DNA from: an uncultured Cyclobacteriaceae bacterium
GTDB lineage: Bacteria; Bacteroidota; Bacteroidia; Cytophagales; Cyclobacteriaceae
DNA: 64,000 bases
Assembly: GCA_947492745.1 (NCBI GenBank)
Contig: CANLOE010000013.1
Location: 1 to 64,000 of the forward strand
Direction of reading: 5' to 3'
Positions 47,025 through 56,647 of the stretch are shown here, one piece after another. The notes beneath the pieces are model-generated. The model made no database searches. It saw only the letters and a list, made by a program, of their open reading frames with translations, and was not told the origin of the DNA. Positions within the stretch are counted from its first letter, which is position 1. Each line of letters begins with the position of its first letter. Position numbers and translations under genes: made by a program.

Positions 47025-47576
47025 ATGTCGGGCGACCGCTATATTATTTCCGATCAGGAAGCATGTCACTACATAACCTTAACGGTGGTCAAATGGGTCG
47101 ACCTTTTCACCCGAGAGGTATATAAGGGCGTTATTGCCAATGCTCTGGATTACTGCCAAGAACGTAAAGGGCTTGTACTGTACGCTTATGTTATTATGAG
47201 CAATCACGTTCATCTTGTGGCGAGAGTGCAATCGCCATATACGATGTCGGGATTCCTGAGGGATTTCAAGAAATACACATCAAAACAGTTTATTGCCGCG
47301 ATCAAAGAAGGCGGGGAAAGCCGGGCCGAGTGGCTTCTGGACAGATTTGCCTTTGAGGCCAAAAGAACGGGAAGGGCCAAAAATCATAAAGTATGGAAAG
47401 ATGATAACCACGCCGTGGACCTGGATAACAACAAGATCGATATCTGGAACAAAATCGACTATATCCATGAAAATCCTGTTCGGGCAGGGATTGTGGCATC
47501 TCCGGAGCATTACCGCTACAGCAGTGCAACGGATTATGCGGGAGGCAAAGGGCCGGTTCGAATCTTTGGGCTATGA
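47025..47576 (+). CDS. REP-associated tyrosine transposase (RAYT, Y1_Tnp family)
   Basis: 183 residues from ATG 47025 (MSGDRYIISDQEA), the usual Bacteroidota RAYT start; the longer frame from 46953 adds an unrelated stretch. HUH motif in MSNHVHLVA (about 61-69), single catalytic Tyr candidates in the helix before YTSKQFI, and the C-terminal YIHENPVRAGIV and YRYSSATDYAGG. Single-strand nuclease related to IS200/IS605 transposases, thought to move REP palindromes. Framed by 155-bp direct repeats and REP-like hairpins. Apparently intact. Confidence 0.93.
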   Translation: MSGDRYIISDQEACHYITLTVVKWVDLFTREVYKGVIANALDYCQERKGLVLYAYVIMSNHVHLVARVQSPYTMSGFLRDFKKYTSKQFIAAIKEGGESRAEWLLDRFAFEAKRTGRAKNHKVWKDDNHAVDLDNNKIDIWNKIDYIHENPVRAGIVASPEHYRYSSATDYAGGKGPVRIFGL

Positions 47577-47585
47577 CCTGATCTT

Positions 47586-47740
47586 GATCTTATTGCTGTT
47601 CGATGTACATTCGAGATGGAAATGTGACCTGTGATGCTCCTCATAAGTGCAGTTTGAAAACAATTACTACGATGGAAAGGTCGGTAATAGGGCATTGCAA
47701 ATGCCGAGCGCGTTCAGTCCTCGATACAATCGAGGACCAG
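47586..47740 (+). repeat. 155-bp direct repeat, right of RAYT
   Basis: Copy of 46687-46841 with only a few base changes. It starts 9 bp after the RAYT stop and ends inside the next, minus-strand reading frame. Confidence 0.9.
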
Positions 47741-48052
47741 TAGGGTAATTTGATTGCCATTAAAAGCGTCCTCAATCCTTTGTTTTAAATTTTTACCGAC
47801 TAAATCTATTCCGCCAATTTCCTCAATAATTTGTCTCCAAATCGGACTAAAATCATTTGAAGGTGCTGTTTCAAGATAATCAAACAATTGTTTTTGAGAT
47901 TTACTCAAACTCTGCTGGTGTGCAGGTTGTTGCGGTTGGTTAACCATGTTTTGTAAGTGGTTTTTCAGTTGAGTTAAAACATTGACAATGTTTATTTTGT
48001 CGAATTCAGCTTTTAACTCACTCGAAATCTTATATAGTTTTTCTGCATTCAT
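47714..48052 (-). pseudogene. Hypothetical protein truncated by the RAYT repeat
   Basis: 112-residue frame, ATG 48052 (MNAEKLYKISSELKAEFDK). The last residues (LVLDCIED, stop) are read from the 155-bp repeat, so the native C-terminus is missing. Helical, Gln-rich N-terminal half (NQPQQPAHQQSLSKSQKQ). I recall similar, longer proteins in Bacteroidota, but no function. Confidence 0.7.
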
Positions 48053-48290
48053 AATTTTGTTCTAATTACCCCCAACAACCGAATAAAAAACACCAGTGTC
48101 CATTGTCCGTGTTGTCTCCGGTATTTACCGAAAATTGGAAATCAAAAACACTGAACAAACAAAACTTTCCGTAACTGCCATTTTGGTTTCCAAATCAAAC
48201 ATTTTCATGGCAAGGGAGACAGTATTATTAAGGTCATTGAATGTCTTGACATACGTCAACCCTTGAGACTGATTCCTGAGACGAGTTTGT

Positions 48291-48456
48291 ACCAAACCAT
48301 TCAATAGTCTTCCCGTCCCGAACACAGATGACTTCAAAATCAGCGGTTTTGTACTGCGTAGGCTTGTCACCTTAGTGATACAAGAGCCTCCTCGCCCGAA
48401 CCGTTGGTTCTATTGCAATGATGTGCTTATCTACGGGGCCTATCGGTCAATTTGGA
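48291..48456. repeat. Mosaic foldback element, diverged type D
   Basis: ACCATTCAATAGTCTTCC, then CTTCAAAATCAGCGGTTTT, and the end CGGTCAATTTGGAATAG. Follows the order of the D element at 8009-8174 in inverse orientation. Confidence 0.6.
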
Positions 48457-48489
48457 ATAGGATAAGGGGTGAAAACAGTAAGCAGATAG

Positions 48490-49098
48490 CTAAACCTCGG
48501 CCTTGGGAAAATCCATCAGTGCCAGGATTTTGTTCTTATAATCACTCATCTTCCGATCATAGGCCACCGGGTCATCCGTCATGCTCCTATAGTAATAGGC
48601 ACCATCCAAGAAGAGAAATATAAAATCGGCCTGCTCATAGGCATTTTCCGTAGCGATATAGCCTTCTATACGGCACTGCTCGATGATTTCCGCCAACATT
48701 TGTCGCAAGGAATCATGCAAGGTACGGAAGCGCTCTTTGATAAGTCCGTTTCGGAATATCAGCGTATAACAATTGTAATAGACATCATCATCTACCAATT
48801 TGCCCCATTTTCCGGAAAACAGATTGTCTACGATTTCATGAAAGATAATAATGGCGCTTTTTCCTTCCGGTAGCCCCGTCATGTACATGTTCTTGTACCG
48901 GTCGAGAATAAATTCGATCAGGCCAAAGACCAGTTCTTCCTTACTACTGAAATAATGGATAATGAGGCTGGGGTTCACTCCCATCTTCTGGGCCAGCTTG
49001 CCGATAGAAATATTGTGCAGCCCCCCCTCTTTTGCTGCGAGGTAAAAGGCTTCTACAATTTCCTTTCTTCTGTGTTCCCGTAGGCTTTTTCTGCCCAT
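48490..49098 (-). CDS. TetR/AcrR-family regulator
   Basis: 202 residues. N-terminal HTH (about 10-55: RRKEIVEAFYLAAKEGGL, IGKLAQKMGVNPSLIIHYFSSKEEL), then an all-helical ligand domain. It diverges from the SusC gene. A palindrome of TetR-operator type lies in the shared gap at 49560-49575, so control of the nutrient-uptake locus is likely. Confidence 0.92.
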   Translation of the reverse strand: MGRKSLREHRRKEIVEAFYLAAKEGGLHNISIGKLAQKMGVNPSLIIHYFSSKEELVFGLIEFILDRYKNMYMTGLPEGKSAIIIFHEIVDNLFSGKWGKLVDDDVYYNCYTLIFRNGLIKERFRTLHDSLRQMLAEIIEQCRIEGYIATENAYEQADFIFLFLDGAYYYRSMTDDPVAYDRKMSDYKNKILALMDFPKAEV

Positions 49099-49187
49099 AG
49101 ATAGTTACTTTTTATAAGTACGGTCAATAGTGATCTTATGCAGATCTATACTTGGAATATCGCAGGTCATCTTGTCCAGGTCCAAAT

Positions 49188-49275
49188 CGCAATGATAGCA
49201 GCACTGTCACGAGAGTTTTCAACGCGGTATAGGATAAAATGGACAGGAAGATATATGGCCTTTGAAAGATAAGCT
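49188..49275 (+). repeat. Degenerate half of a family A element
   Basis: GATAGCAGCACTGTCACGAG and GGACAGGAAGATAT-GGC follow the right half of family A with many changes. An old copy. Confidence 0.5.
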
Positions 49276-49559
49276 CATATTCATCCCGTATTCCACATGT
49301 AGTTCACTAGTAGGTTTGTTTCATCGGAGTTCATGAGCCTTCGGTTCAAAAATTGACCATACCCTATACTCTCCAATAAGGCAAATCAATAAAATGAAAG
49401 CATTTTTTGAACGGCTTGTAGTGTTACTGCACTGGATCCAAGAAAATGTGCGAGTTTATTGCACTTTATGCTCTACAGATAAAATCATAATGTATAATCT
49501 AGGCTAAAACTAATCGAAGCCACTGTTCTTTTCATCATCCTTAAAGTAAAAATAATAAA

Positions 49560-49575
49560 TTGAACAAGTGTTCAA
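49560..49575. promoter_or_regulatory. Palindromic operator candidate (TetR type)
   Basis: TTGAACA-AG-TGTTCAA, 7-bp perfect arms, about 100 bp before the SusC start and between the divergent TetR and SusC genes. Size and symmetry suit a TetR dimer. Confidence 0.6.
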
Positions 49576-49676
49576 AATATAATAATACTGGATTAAAGGC
49601 CTGATAACAATGGGTTTGTAAACTTGCATCTAAGAATCAAATCATTGACAGACCTTTCTTACCCTAAACAAAAACG

Positions 49677-52600
49677 ATGAAAGCAGTTTTCTTTTATAAA
49701 AAAATCCCTTTCGACCTTTGTCTATTTTTGCTCCTGATAGGACTGTTGTTATTCTCCACTATTGTTCTTCAGGCTCAGTCAACAACGGTTTCCGGCCGGA
49801 TTATGGATGAGTCGGGTGTGGGTATCCCGGGAGTGACCGTACTTTTGGCAGGAACTGCACAAGGGACTGTCACGGACATTGATGGACGCTATCGCTTATC
49901 CTTGAACAGCGCTGAGCCTGTATTGGTCATTTCTTCCATAGGGTTTGCGACACAGGAGGTCCCTGTAAGTGGACGGAGTAGTATTGATATCACCCTTGTA
50001 GAATCGACGGCGGTACTGAGCGAAGTGGTCGTCACGGCACTGGGCATAGAAAGGGACAGGAAAGCCCTGGGCTATGCCGTACAGCAGGTCGATGGTGCAC
50101 AGGTCAGCGAGAACCGAAATACCAATCTGGTCAACAGTCTGTCGGGTAAGGTTGCGGGCCTACAGGTGACTGGGGCCAACAATGGTCTGGGAGCTTCCTC
50201 ACGAATGGTCATCCGAGGAGAAAACTCGCTCAATATCAACAGTAATTCACCACTCATCGTCGTCGATGGCAGTCCCATCAACAATGATACCTATGGCACG
50301 GGAGGCAATAGCACGGCGCAGGCCGACCTGCCCACGGACTATGGTAATGCGGCAGCGGATATCAATCCCGACGACATTGCTTCCATCAGTATATTGAAAG
50401 GAGCAGCAGCAGCGGCGCTCTATGGTTCGCGTGCCGCCAATGGAGTAGTGCTCATTACAACGAAGAGTGGCCAGGCAGGACAGGGCATCGGCGTACAGTT
50501 ATCTTCCTCGCTAACTTTCAGCACACCTCTGGTGCTGCCCCAGGTGCAGACCCGATATGGTGGGGGATGGGACAATGACTACGCTAGCAATTTCGGAACC
50601 AATTTCGGTCCCTCACTGGACGAAAACCGTGAAATCGTACAGGATGGAGCGCCCGGTTTCGAAAGTGGAGAATCTACCCCTTTTCAACACCGTTACCGGT
50701 TGGAGGACTTTTTCGAGACGGGTACCTCCAGTAGCAATAGTATCGCCATCAGTGGTGGCAGTGAAAAGGGGAGTTTCAAACTGGCCTATGCCAATTCCTT
50801 CAATACAGGCATTGTTCCCAATACCGACCTGGACCGGCATAGCTTCAGTATCAATACCGATTATCACCTTAGCGACCGGTGGAAGCTACAGTTCAGTGCC
50901 ACCGGTAACAGTAATGGCAGTGATAACCTATCTACCTCTGGCTATGGTGGACAGGGCATTATGTACGCGCTTCTCTGGAACTATACCAATGTAGACCTCG
51001 ATTGGCTCAGGGACTATTGGCTGGAAGAAGATAAAGTGCAGCGCAACATTTTTACCTGGGGCGATAACCCATTTCTCATCGCCAATGAACATATCAATGC
51101 TTTTGATAAGAACCGTCTTTTTGGCCGTTTGGCCACGACCTATACCATTACCCCCGAACTTTCTTTGCTACTTCGGGTGGGTACAGACCGTTTCAACGAT
51201 TTCAGAACCTCAAGAAGGCCCGTGGGCTCGGTCTACCATCCCAATGGGATGTACCGGGAACAGCGCATCGACTTTATGGAGCTGAACACAGATTTCCTGC
51301 TGACCTATGACCGTCGCTTTGGAGAGATCAGTACCCGAATCTCCATGGGCGGAAATAGCTTTAGACAAGCTACAAAGGAAAGCATCGTTCAGGGCAATAA
51401 CCTCACCTTGCCCGGTATCTATACCCTTAGTAATATCAGTGGTACGCCCACTCTGCTCCGTACGGACGCAGAAAAACAGATCAATAGTCTGTACGGTCTT
51501 GCCAGTGTGGGCTACAAAGACTTTATCTACTTGGACCTGACGGCACGCAATGATTGGTCCTCTACACTTCCCGCTGCGGAAAATTCCTATTTTTATCCCT
51601 CGGCCTCACTTAGCGTAGTACCCACGGAAATCACCGAATTAGGGGCATCACTGGATTACCTCAAACTGCGCTTCAATATAGCGAGCGTAGGTAAAGATAC
51701 CGATCCTTATCAATTGGTGAAAACCTTTCCCTTCGCTACCTTGCCCAATTCGGTGACTACGCCGGATCAACTGCCCAATGCCACATTGCGGCCCGAGCGT
51801 ACCAATTCGGTAGAAGTAGGTCTGGAATCTTTTCTCTTTGGGAGCCGATTGAGTATCGACTTAAGCCTCTACAGGACCATCAGTAAGGATCAGATCATCT
51901 CCTTTGCCGTGTCACAGGCCTCGGGCTTCAACTCCGTATTCGCGAATGCGGGAAAAATAGAGAATAAGGGCATAGAACTGGCGCTGGGCGGTAGCCCCGT
52001 GCGGACTGAAAATTTCCAATGGAATGTCTCCACTAATTTCACGGCGAATAGAGGAAAGGTATTGGAGCTATTTGATAATCTGGAGTCCTATGTCATCGCC
52101 GAAGGCCCGGACGGCAATACCGTTGAGGCACGACCGGGCGGGCGCCTAGGGGATATCTATGGTAATACCTACCAGAGGTCCGGTGATGGAGAGATTGTCT
52201 ATGGACCCAATGGCATACCACTTCTGGGCCCCCGTAGAAATGTGGGTAATTATAATCCCGATTGGATGATGGGGATATCCAATAGTCTTTCCTATAAAAG
52301 GCTGCGCCTCAGCGCCCTATTCGACATTCGTCAGGGCGGTATCATCTATAGCTATACCAATGTCATCGGGACGGAAAGCGGTATACTTCCTTCCACCCTA
52401 GCGGGACGTGAAGAAGGTATCATCGGTGAGGGCGTGGTGCTCAACAGTGACGGTACCTACAGCCCCAATACCCAGCGGGTCACTGCGGAGGAGTACTACT
52501 ACGGTATACGGCCACGATCCAATGCCGAAGCCAATAGTTATGACGCTTCTTTTGTCAAACTTAGGGAAGTGAACCTCAGTTATGCCCTCCCCAGGGCCCT

Positions 52601-52790
52601 GGTCGAAAAAATTGGGCTGAACACTGCCACGGTATCACTTATGGGAAACAATCTCGCGCTTTGGACCAAGGTACCCAATATAGACCCCGAAGCCCAGGCA
52701 CTCAATGGCGGTAGCCTTGTGCCCGGCTTTGAAGTAACACAGATTCCAAGTACGCGCTCCTATGGAATGAAACTCAGTATAAAATTTTAA
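49677..52790 (+). CDS. SusC/RagA-family TonB-dependent transporter
   Basis: 1037 residues. Signal (about 1-32), carboxypeptidase-D-like regulatory domain (about 33-115, VSGRIMDESGVGIPGVTV), plug (about 125-240, with ALGIERDRKALGYAVQQV and LIVVDGSPIND-like NND), and a 22-strand barrel ending in an aromatic C-terminus (MKLSIKF). Imports a ligand handed over by the SusD partner, using TonB energy. The conserved LGIERxxKALGYAVQQV pattern marks the SusC group. First gene of the uptake operon, with a putative TetR operator upstream. Confidence 0.96.
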   Translation: MKAVFFYKKIPFDLCLFLLLIGLLLFSTIVLQAQSTTVSGRIMDESGVGIPGVTVLLAGTAQGTVTDIDGRYRLSLNSAEPVLVISSIGFATQEVPVSGRSSIDITLVESTAVLSEVVVTALGIERDRKALGYAVQQVDGAQVSENRNTNLVNSLSGKVAGLQVTGANNGLGASSRMVIRGENSLNINSNSPLIVVDGSPINNDTYGTGGNSTAQADLPTDYGNAAADINPDDIASISILKGAAAAALYGSRAANGVVLITTKSGQAGQGIGVQLSSSLTFSTPLVLPQVQTRYGGGWDNDYASNFGTNFGPSLDENREIVQDGAPGFESGESTPFQHRYRLEDFFETGTSSSNSIAISGGSEKGSFKLAYANSFNTGIVPNTDLDRHSFSINTDYHLSDRWKLQFSATGNSNGSDNLSTSGYGGQGIMYALLWNYTNVDLDWLRDYWLEEDKVQRNIFTWGDNPFLIANEHINAFDKNRLFGRLATTYTITPELSLLLRVGTDRFNDFRTSRRPVGSVYHPNGMYREQRIDFMELNTDFLLTYDRRFGEISTRISMGGNSFRQATKESIVQGNNLTLPGIYTLSNISGTPTLLRTDAEKQINSLYGLASVGYKDFIYLDLTARNDWSSTLPAAENSYFYPSASLSVVPTEITELGASLDYLKLRFNIASVGKDTDPYQLVKTFPFATLPNSVTTPDQLPNATLRPERTNSVEVGLESFLFGSRLSIDLSLYRTISKDQIISFAVSQASGFNSVFANAGKIENKGIELALGGSPVRTENFQWNVSTNFTANRGKVLELFDNLESYVIAEGPDGNTVEARPGGRLGDIYGNTYQRSGDGEIVYGPNGIPLLGPRRNVGNYNPDWMMGISNSLSYKRLRLSALFDIRQGGIIYSYTNVIGTESGILPSTLAGREEGIIGEGVVLNSDGTYSPNTQRVTAEEYYYGIRPRSNAEANSYDASFVKLREVNLSYALPRALVEKIGLNTATVSLMGNNLALWTKVPNIDPEAQALNGGSLVPGFEVTQIPSTRSYGMKLSIKF

Positions 52791-52808
52791 CCTTTTCCTA
52801 AGCACTGG

Positions 52809-54227
52809 ATGATGAAAAAGATACTACAAACAGTATTACTGGTAAGTGTGGTCATGGCCTGTACCAGTGGTTTCGAAGAACTCAATACCAATACCAACGA
52901 GCCCGAATCCGTCAGCGCGGACCTCTTATTACCTACGGTACTCTATGAACTGGCCGACTTTTCGGTGACACAGAGCTACGATTTTGGGGACATGATAGCT
53001 CAGCACACTGCCCGCTACGAGTTCAATGAACTGGATATATACAACTGGGTCAGCTCGGACCGTTTCTGGGTATTGTACAATAACCTTCAGGATATAGAGG
53101 AGATCATTGCCTATGGAGAACAACAATCTCAGGTCAATTACCGTGCCGTAGGTATGATTCTCAAGGCCTACTGCTATAGTATGCTGACCGATGCCTATGG
53201 AGATGTACCCTACACGGAAGCCAACAGGGCCGAGTCGGGCATCATATCACCAAGATACGATGCCCAAGAGCGTATTTACGAATCCCTATTGGAGCTGTTG
53301 GAAGAGGCCAATGGTATCATCGATACCTCTACTCCCATCGAGGGAGACCTACTTTATGATGGCAACATGTTACAGTGGCAGAAATTCGGCAATTCGCTCC
53401 ATGTCCGACTGCTCATGCGCACTGCCGAGGTGAACGATATCGGTACCAAGCTACAACAAATGGTCGATGCTCCCGACACTTACCCATTTTTTCAGGGCGT
53501 TGAAGACGATGCGGTCTATACCTACTCCGGTGCCTTTCCCGATATCTCCCCGCGTTCTTCGGGGAGGGGAAGGGCCTATGAGTATTTTTTGGGTATGCCC
53601 ACGACCCATTTTGTGGACCTGCTGCTAAAGAACGATGACCCCAGGATCGCAGTGTGGCTGGGACTACGGAAAAAGGAAGACGGCACTTTTGACCATAAAG
53701 GGGTACTTCCGGGCCAGTCTCTGGGAGATATCGGTAGGCCCGAGTCTTTTTCCTCCAAAGACTCCACCTTTTTCAACGATCCGGGGAAAATCAAAGGAAT
53801 CTTCATGACGTATAGCGAGCTGAATTTTATTCTGGCCGAAGCCGCCGAGCGGGGGATGATCTCTCAACAGGCCAAAGATTTTTATGAGACAGGTGTCCAA
53901 GCTTCTTTTGCACAATGGGGAGTAAAAATGCCCGAGGATTTTTTGACCGTTACGGCCTCCTATACCGATGGTGACCTCGACCTTATACACGAACAAAAGT
54001 GGCTGGCCCTATACCATAGTGGTGCGGAAGCCTGGTTTGATTGGAAGCGGACAGGTAAACCTAGCTTTATCCAAGCCGGTCCGGGCAATCTGAATGGTGA
54101 TGAGGTTCCCGTTCGATTGATGTATCCTTCACTGGAGCAGTCGGTCAATAGTGCCAACTATACGGCGGCCGCACAGCAGATAGGGGGCGATGATATCAAT
54201 ACCCGCGTTTGGTGGGATAGGCGATAA
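52809..54227 (+). CDS. SusD/RagB-family lipoprotein
   Basis: 472 residues, ATG 52809 (second ATG 52812). Lipobox MACT (about 18), then EELNTNTNEPESV, the SusD-like family-2 opening. TPR-like helices and the EQKWLALYHSGAEAWFDWKRTG motif near the C-terminus are typical. Surface ligand binding for the SusC partner encoded 18 bp upstream. Confidence 0.95.
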   Translation: MMKKILQTVLLVSVVMACTSGFEELNTNTNEPESVSADLLLPTVLYELADFSVTQSYDFGDMIAQHTARYEFNELDIYNWVSSDRFWVLYNNLQDIEEIIAYGEQQSQVNYRAVGMILKAYCYSMLTDAYGDVPYTEANRAESGIISPRYDAQERIYESLLELLEEANGIIDTSTPIEGDLLYDGNMLQWQKFGNSLHVRLLMRTAEVNDIGTKLQQMVDAPDTYPFFQGVEDDAVYTYSGAFPDISPRSSGRGRAYEYFLGMPTTHFVDLLLKNDDPRIAVWLGLRKKEDGTFDHKGVLPGQSLGDIGRPESFSSKDSTFFNDPGKIKGIFMTYSELNFILAEAAERGMISQQAKDFYETGVQASFAQWGVKMPEDFLTVTASYTDGDLDLIHEQKWLALYHSGAEAWFDWKRTGKPSFIQAGPGNLNGDEVPVRLMYPSLEQSVNSANYTAAAQQIGGDDINTRVWWDRR

Positions 54228-54390
54228 TGTTCGTATAGAAGTGATTTGGACTTTTTGTTTGGCACCGAGAATTTAGGCTTTTGTGCCCTAATGAAGGCTT
54301 TTTCCCTTGCATAGCCAAAGCTACGAAACTTAAAAAAAGAGAAAATAAGGGTATTGAAGGTGAAATTTGTAGCTAAAAGAAAAAGTCTAA

Positions 54391-54549
54391 TACAAATTTG
54401 GGTTTCACATGTCGTATAAGATTGCGCGGGTCATTTTAGCATCCATCAAGGCGAGTACCGCAGGGATAGCAGCGCTATCCCGAGGATTGTCCACGCAGAG
54501 TGAAGCAAAATGAACAGGAAGATAGGCGATTTTAAAAGCTAAGTTTTTA
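54391..54549 (+). repeat. Family A foldback element
   Basis: 159 bp with TAA on both sides (54388-54390, 54550-54552). Inserted between the SusD and phosphodiesterase genes. Confidence 0.92.
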
Positions 54550-54587
54550 TAAATCACTTCATAAACCACAGTCCATTGTTACAAAAG

Positions 54588-55919
54588 ATGAAAAGAGTAC
54601 TTTCTGTATCGCTCATGGCTTTTTCCTCATTGGCCTTCTGGGGCTGTCAGCCCAGCGATGGAGCCAAGAGTGAGGCCGCTGTTCCACAAAATACGCGTCC
54701 TCTCCGCAAAGCGGTGTTCGTACTGCTGGACGGTATCCCTGCCGATGTTATCGAACGGGTAGCTACCCCAACGCTGGATGCCATTGCAGAAGCGGGAGGC
54801 TATAGCCGCTCCTATGTAGGGGGCGAGAAAGGAAGCTATAATGAGACACCGACCATATCCGCACCGGGATACATGAGTTTGATCACGGGTACTTGGGGCA
54901 ACAAACATAACGTTTGGGACAATTATAACCAGAATCCCAATTATCACTACCCTAGTATCTTCCATGTAGTGGAGGCGCATGACCCTGACCTAAAGACAGC
55001 CATATTTTCTACCTGGGAGGATAACCGTACTGTACTGGTGGGTGACGGAGTAGTGGACAGTGCTCATTTCGTTATTGATTATGGCTATGATGGTTTTGAG
55101 AAAGATACGCTGCGCTATCCCCACGATAGTTTAAGAAACTTCATCCATACCATCGATAAGGAGGTGGCCCAAGAAGCGGCCAAGTACATCCTGGAAGAAG
55201 GTCCTGATCTATCGTGGGTTTATTTGGAGTATTCCGATGATATCGGGCATGGTATGGGAGATGGGGAAGTATTCGATACCGCTGTTCGGAAAACAGAACA
55301 ACTGGTCGCGGGTATCTGGGAGTCGGTACAAAAGCGGCAGCAGTACGAAGGTGAGGAGTGGATGATCCTTGTCACGACAGACCATGGGCGTGATTCCATC
55401 ACGGGACAGAACCACGGCGGACAAAGCCTCCGTGAGCGTACGAACTGGCTCGTGACCAATGTCCAAGGTCTCAATGCTCAGTTCAAAGAAAAACGGACAG
55501 CTATGGTGGATATTTATCCTTCTTTGCTTCGTTTTATGGAAATCCCGATACCGGAACGGGTAGATAGAGAGTTGGACGGCACTCCTTTTCTCGGGCCGCT
55601 TTCTGTCCAAAACCTACAGGCAACACTGGATCGAGGACAGCTTTCCCTATCATGGACTGTAGCAATCGACAAAAATGAAAATGAAAAAGGAAGACTCTTG
55701 GCCGGTTTTACCAATGACCATGCCACAGGAGGAAGCGATAGCTACGCTGTCTTGGCAGAAGAGGTTGACCTAAGGCAAGGCCGGCTACAGGTACAGCTCT
55801 CCGAGGTTCAGCTAAAACGATATCAAAAGGGGAAGTTTCTCAAGCTAGTGCTAGAGGCCCCAAAAAACCGGCTCAATTACTGGTTGATTCCGGAAAATGA
55901 ACCCAAATTGGGTTCATGA
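54588..55919 (+). CDS. Alkaline-phosphatase-superfamily phosphodiesterase/pyrophosphatase, lipoprotein
   Basis: 443 residues from ATG 54588 (the TTG at 54576 is less likely). Lipobox FWGC (about 20). Metal and nucleophile sites: Asp in VLLDGIPAD, Thr/Ser in TISAPGYMSL, Asp/His in YSDDIGHGMGDG, DH in VTTDHGRDSI and His in GQNHGGQS. These match the nucleotide pyrophosphatase/phosphodiesterase group. It probably cleaves a phosphodiester substrate in the periplasm. Encoded after SusCD and overlapping the next gene (ATGA). The last codons contain AACCCAAATTGGGTT, resembling joined ends of mosaic elements. Confidence 0.9.
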   Translation: MKRVLSVSLMAFSSLAFWGCQPSDGAKSEAAVPQNTRPLRKAVFVLLDGIPADVIERVATPTLDAIAEAGGYSRSYVGGEKGSYNETPTISAPGYMSLITGTWGNKHNVWDNYNQNPNYHYPSIFHVVEAHDPDLKTAIFSTWEDNRTVLVGDGVVDSAHFVIDYGYDGFEKDTLRYPHDSLRNFIHTIDKEVAQEAAKYILEEGPDLSWVYLEYSDDIGHGMGDGEVFDTAVRKTEQLVAGIWESVQKRQQYEGEEWMILVTTDHGRDSITGQNHGGQSLRERTNWLVTNVQGLNAQFKEKRTAMVDIYPSLLRFMEIPIPERVDRELDGTPFLGPLSVQNLQATLDRGQLSLSWTVAIDKNENEKGRLLAGFTNDHATGGSDSYAVLAEEVDLRQGRLQVQLSEVQLKRYQKGKFLKLVLEAPKNRLNYWLIPENEPKLGS

Positions 55920-56188
55920 TAGAGTATACTATAGCAGTCTTAGGGTGGATAGGAGCATTGTTTTTTTTGATGGCCTATTATCAAGTGATTCAAAGGAAAT
56001 GGAAGCTGGAAGATAGCATCTATCATTTGTTCAACTTGTTGGGAGGCATTTTTTTGATCATCAACACCCTATACCTACAAGCTTGGGCCGCCTCTTTTAT
56101 TAACTTTGCTTGGGGGCTTATGGCCTTGATAGGGTATGTGAAAAGTAGAAAAAACACTCAAGCATCCGCTAGGGATAGCGAGGAATAG
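55916..56188 (+). CDS. Small membrane protein, CBU_0592-like
   Basis: 90 residues, three membrane helices (about 3-23, 33-52, 57-76) with the motif HLFNLLGGIFLIINTL and a charged tail. It resembles the CBU_0592-like domain family, of unknown function. Starts inside the phosphodiesterase stop (ATGA), so it is co-translated. Confidence 0.82.
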   Translation: MIEYTIAVLGWIGALFFLMAYYQVIQRKWKLEDSIYHLFNLLGGIFLIINTLYLQAWAASFINFAWGLMALIGYVKSRKNTQASARDSEE

Positions 56189-56309
56189 TACTCGCTAAAG
56201 GAGTTCATTAAGGTAGGGCCGGGTACAAGGCGGTGTTGTCCTTTGGTCATTACCGGACCTCATGAGGGCATCGCTCCCTGAGGAAATCACTCCCTGAGAA
56301 AATCACTTT

Positions 56310-56478
56310 AACCCAGAATGTTCGTTGGAACTTCGTCATGAGGACTTAAATAGCAATAAATCAGGGCGTTTTCTTGGATTCAGCGTAGCACCGCTACGGT
56401 TAATTCAAAAAACGCATTCATTTACTGATTTGAAGCCAGTTAAGTCCGGAATAGATTTTCTAATGGACATTTTGGGTT
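56310..56478. repeat. Mosaic foldback element, a2/a1 (inverted)
   Basis: 169 bp AACCCAGAATGTTCG to GGACATTTTGGGTT, flanked by TTTAA if CCCA/TGGG are the ends. Confidence 0.9.
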
Positions 56479-56479
56479 T

Positions 56480-56647
56480 AACCCAAATTGATCGATAGAA
56501 ATCGTGATGAGCGTATAAATAGCAAAATACTGGCCATTTGGATTCGTTCGGCATAGCACCGCTATGGTGAATTCAAAAAACGTAGTGCAGCGACCGGTTT
56601 GCAGCTATTTAGATCCGCAGTAGATTTTCCAATGCATGATCTGGGTT
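56480..56647. repeat. Mosaic foldback element, a3/a5 chimera
   Basis: AACCCAAATTGATCGATAG arm on the left, CATGATCTGGGTT arm on the right, joined at the shared hairpin. It abuts the preceding element. Confidence 0.85.

Noticed and set aside
47540-47575. GGTTCGAATC as a tRNA T-arm
   Set aside because: It lies in the RAYT reading frame and no acceptor or anticodon arms fit around it.
49677-54227. Polysaccharide utilisation locus in the strict sense
   Set aside because: No glycoside hydrolase, polysaccharide lyase or carbohydrate-type regulator is present nearby; only SusC/SusD and a phosphodiesterase.
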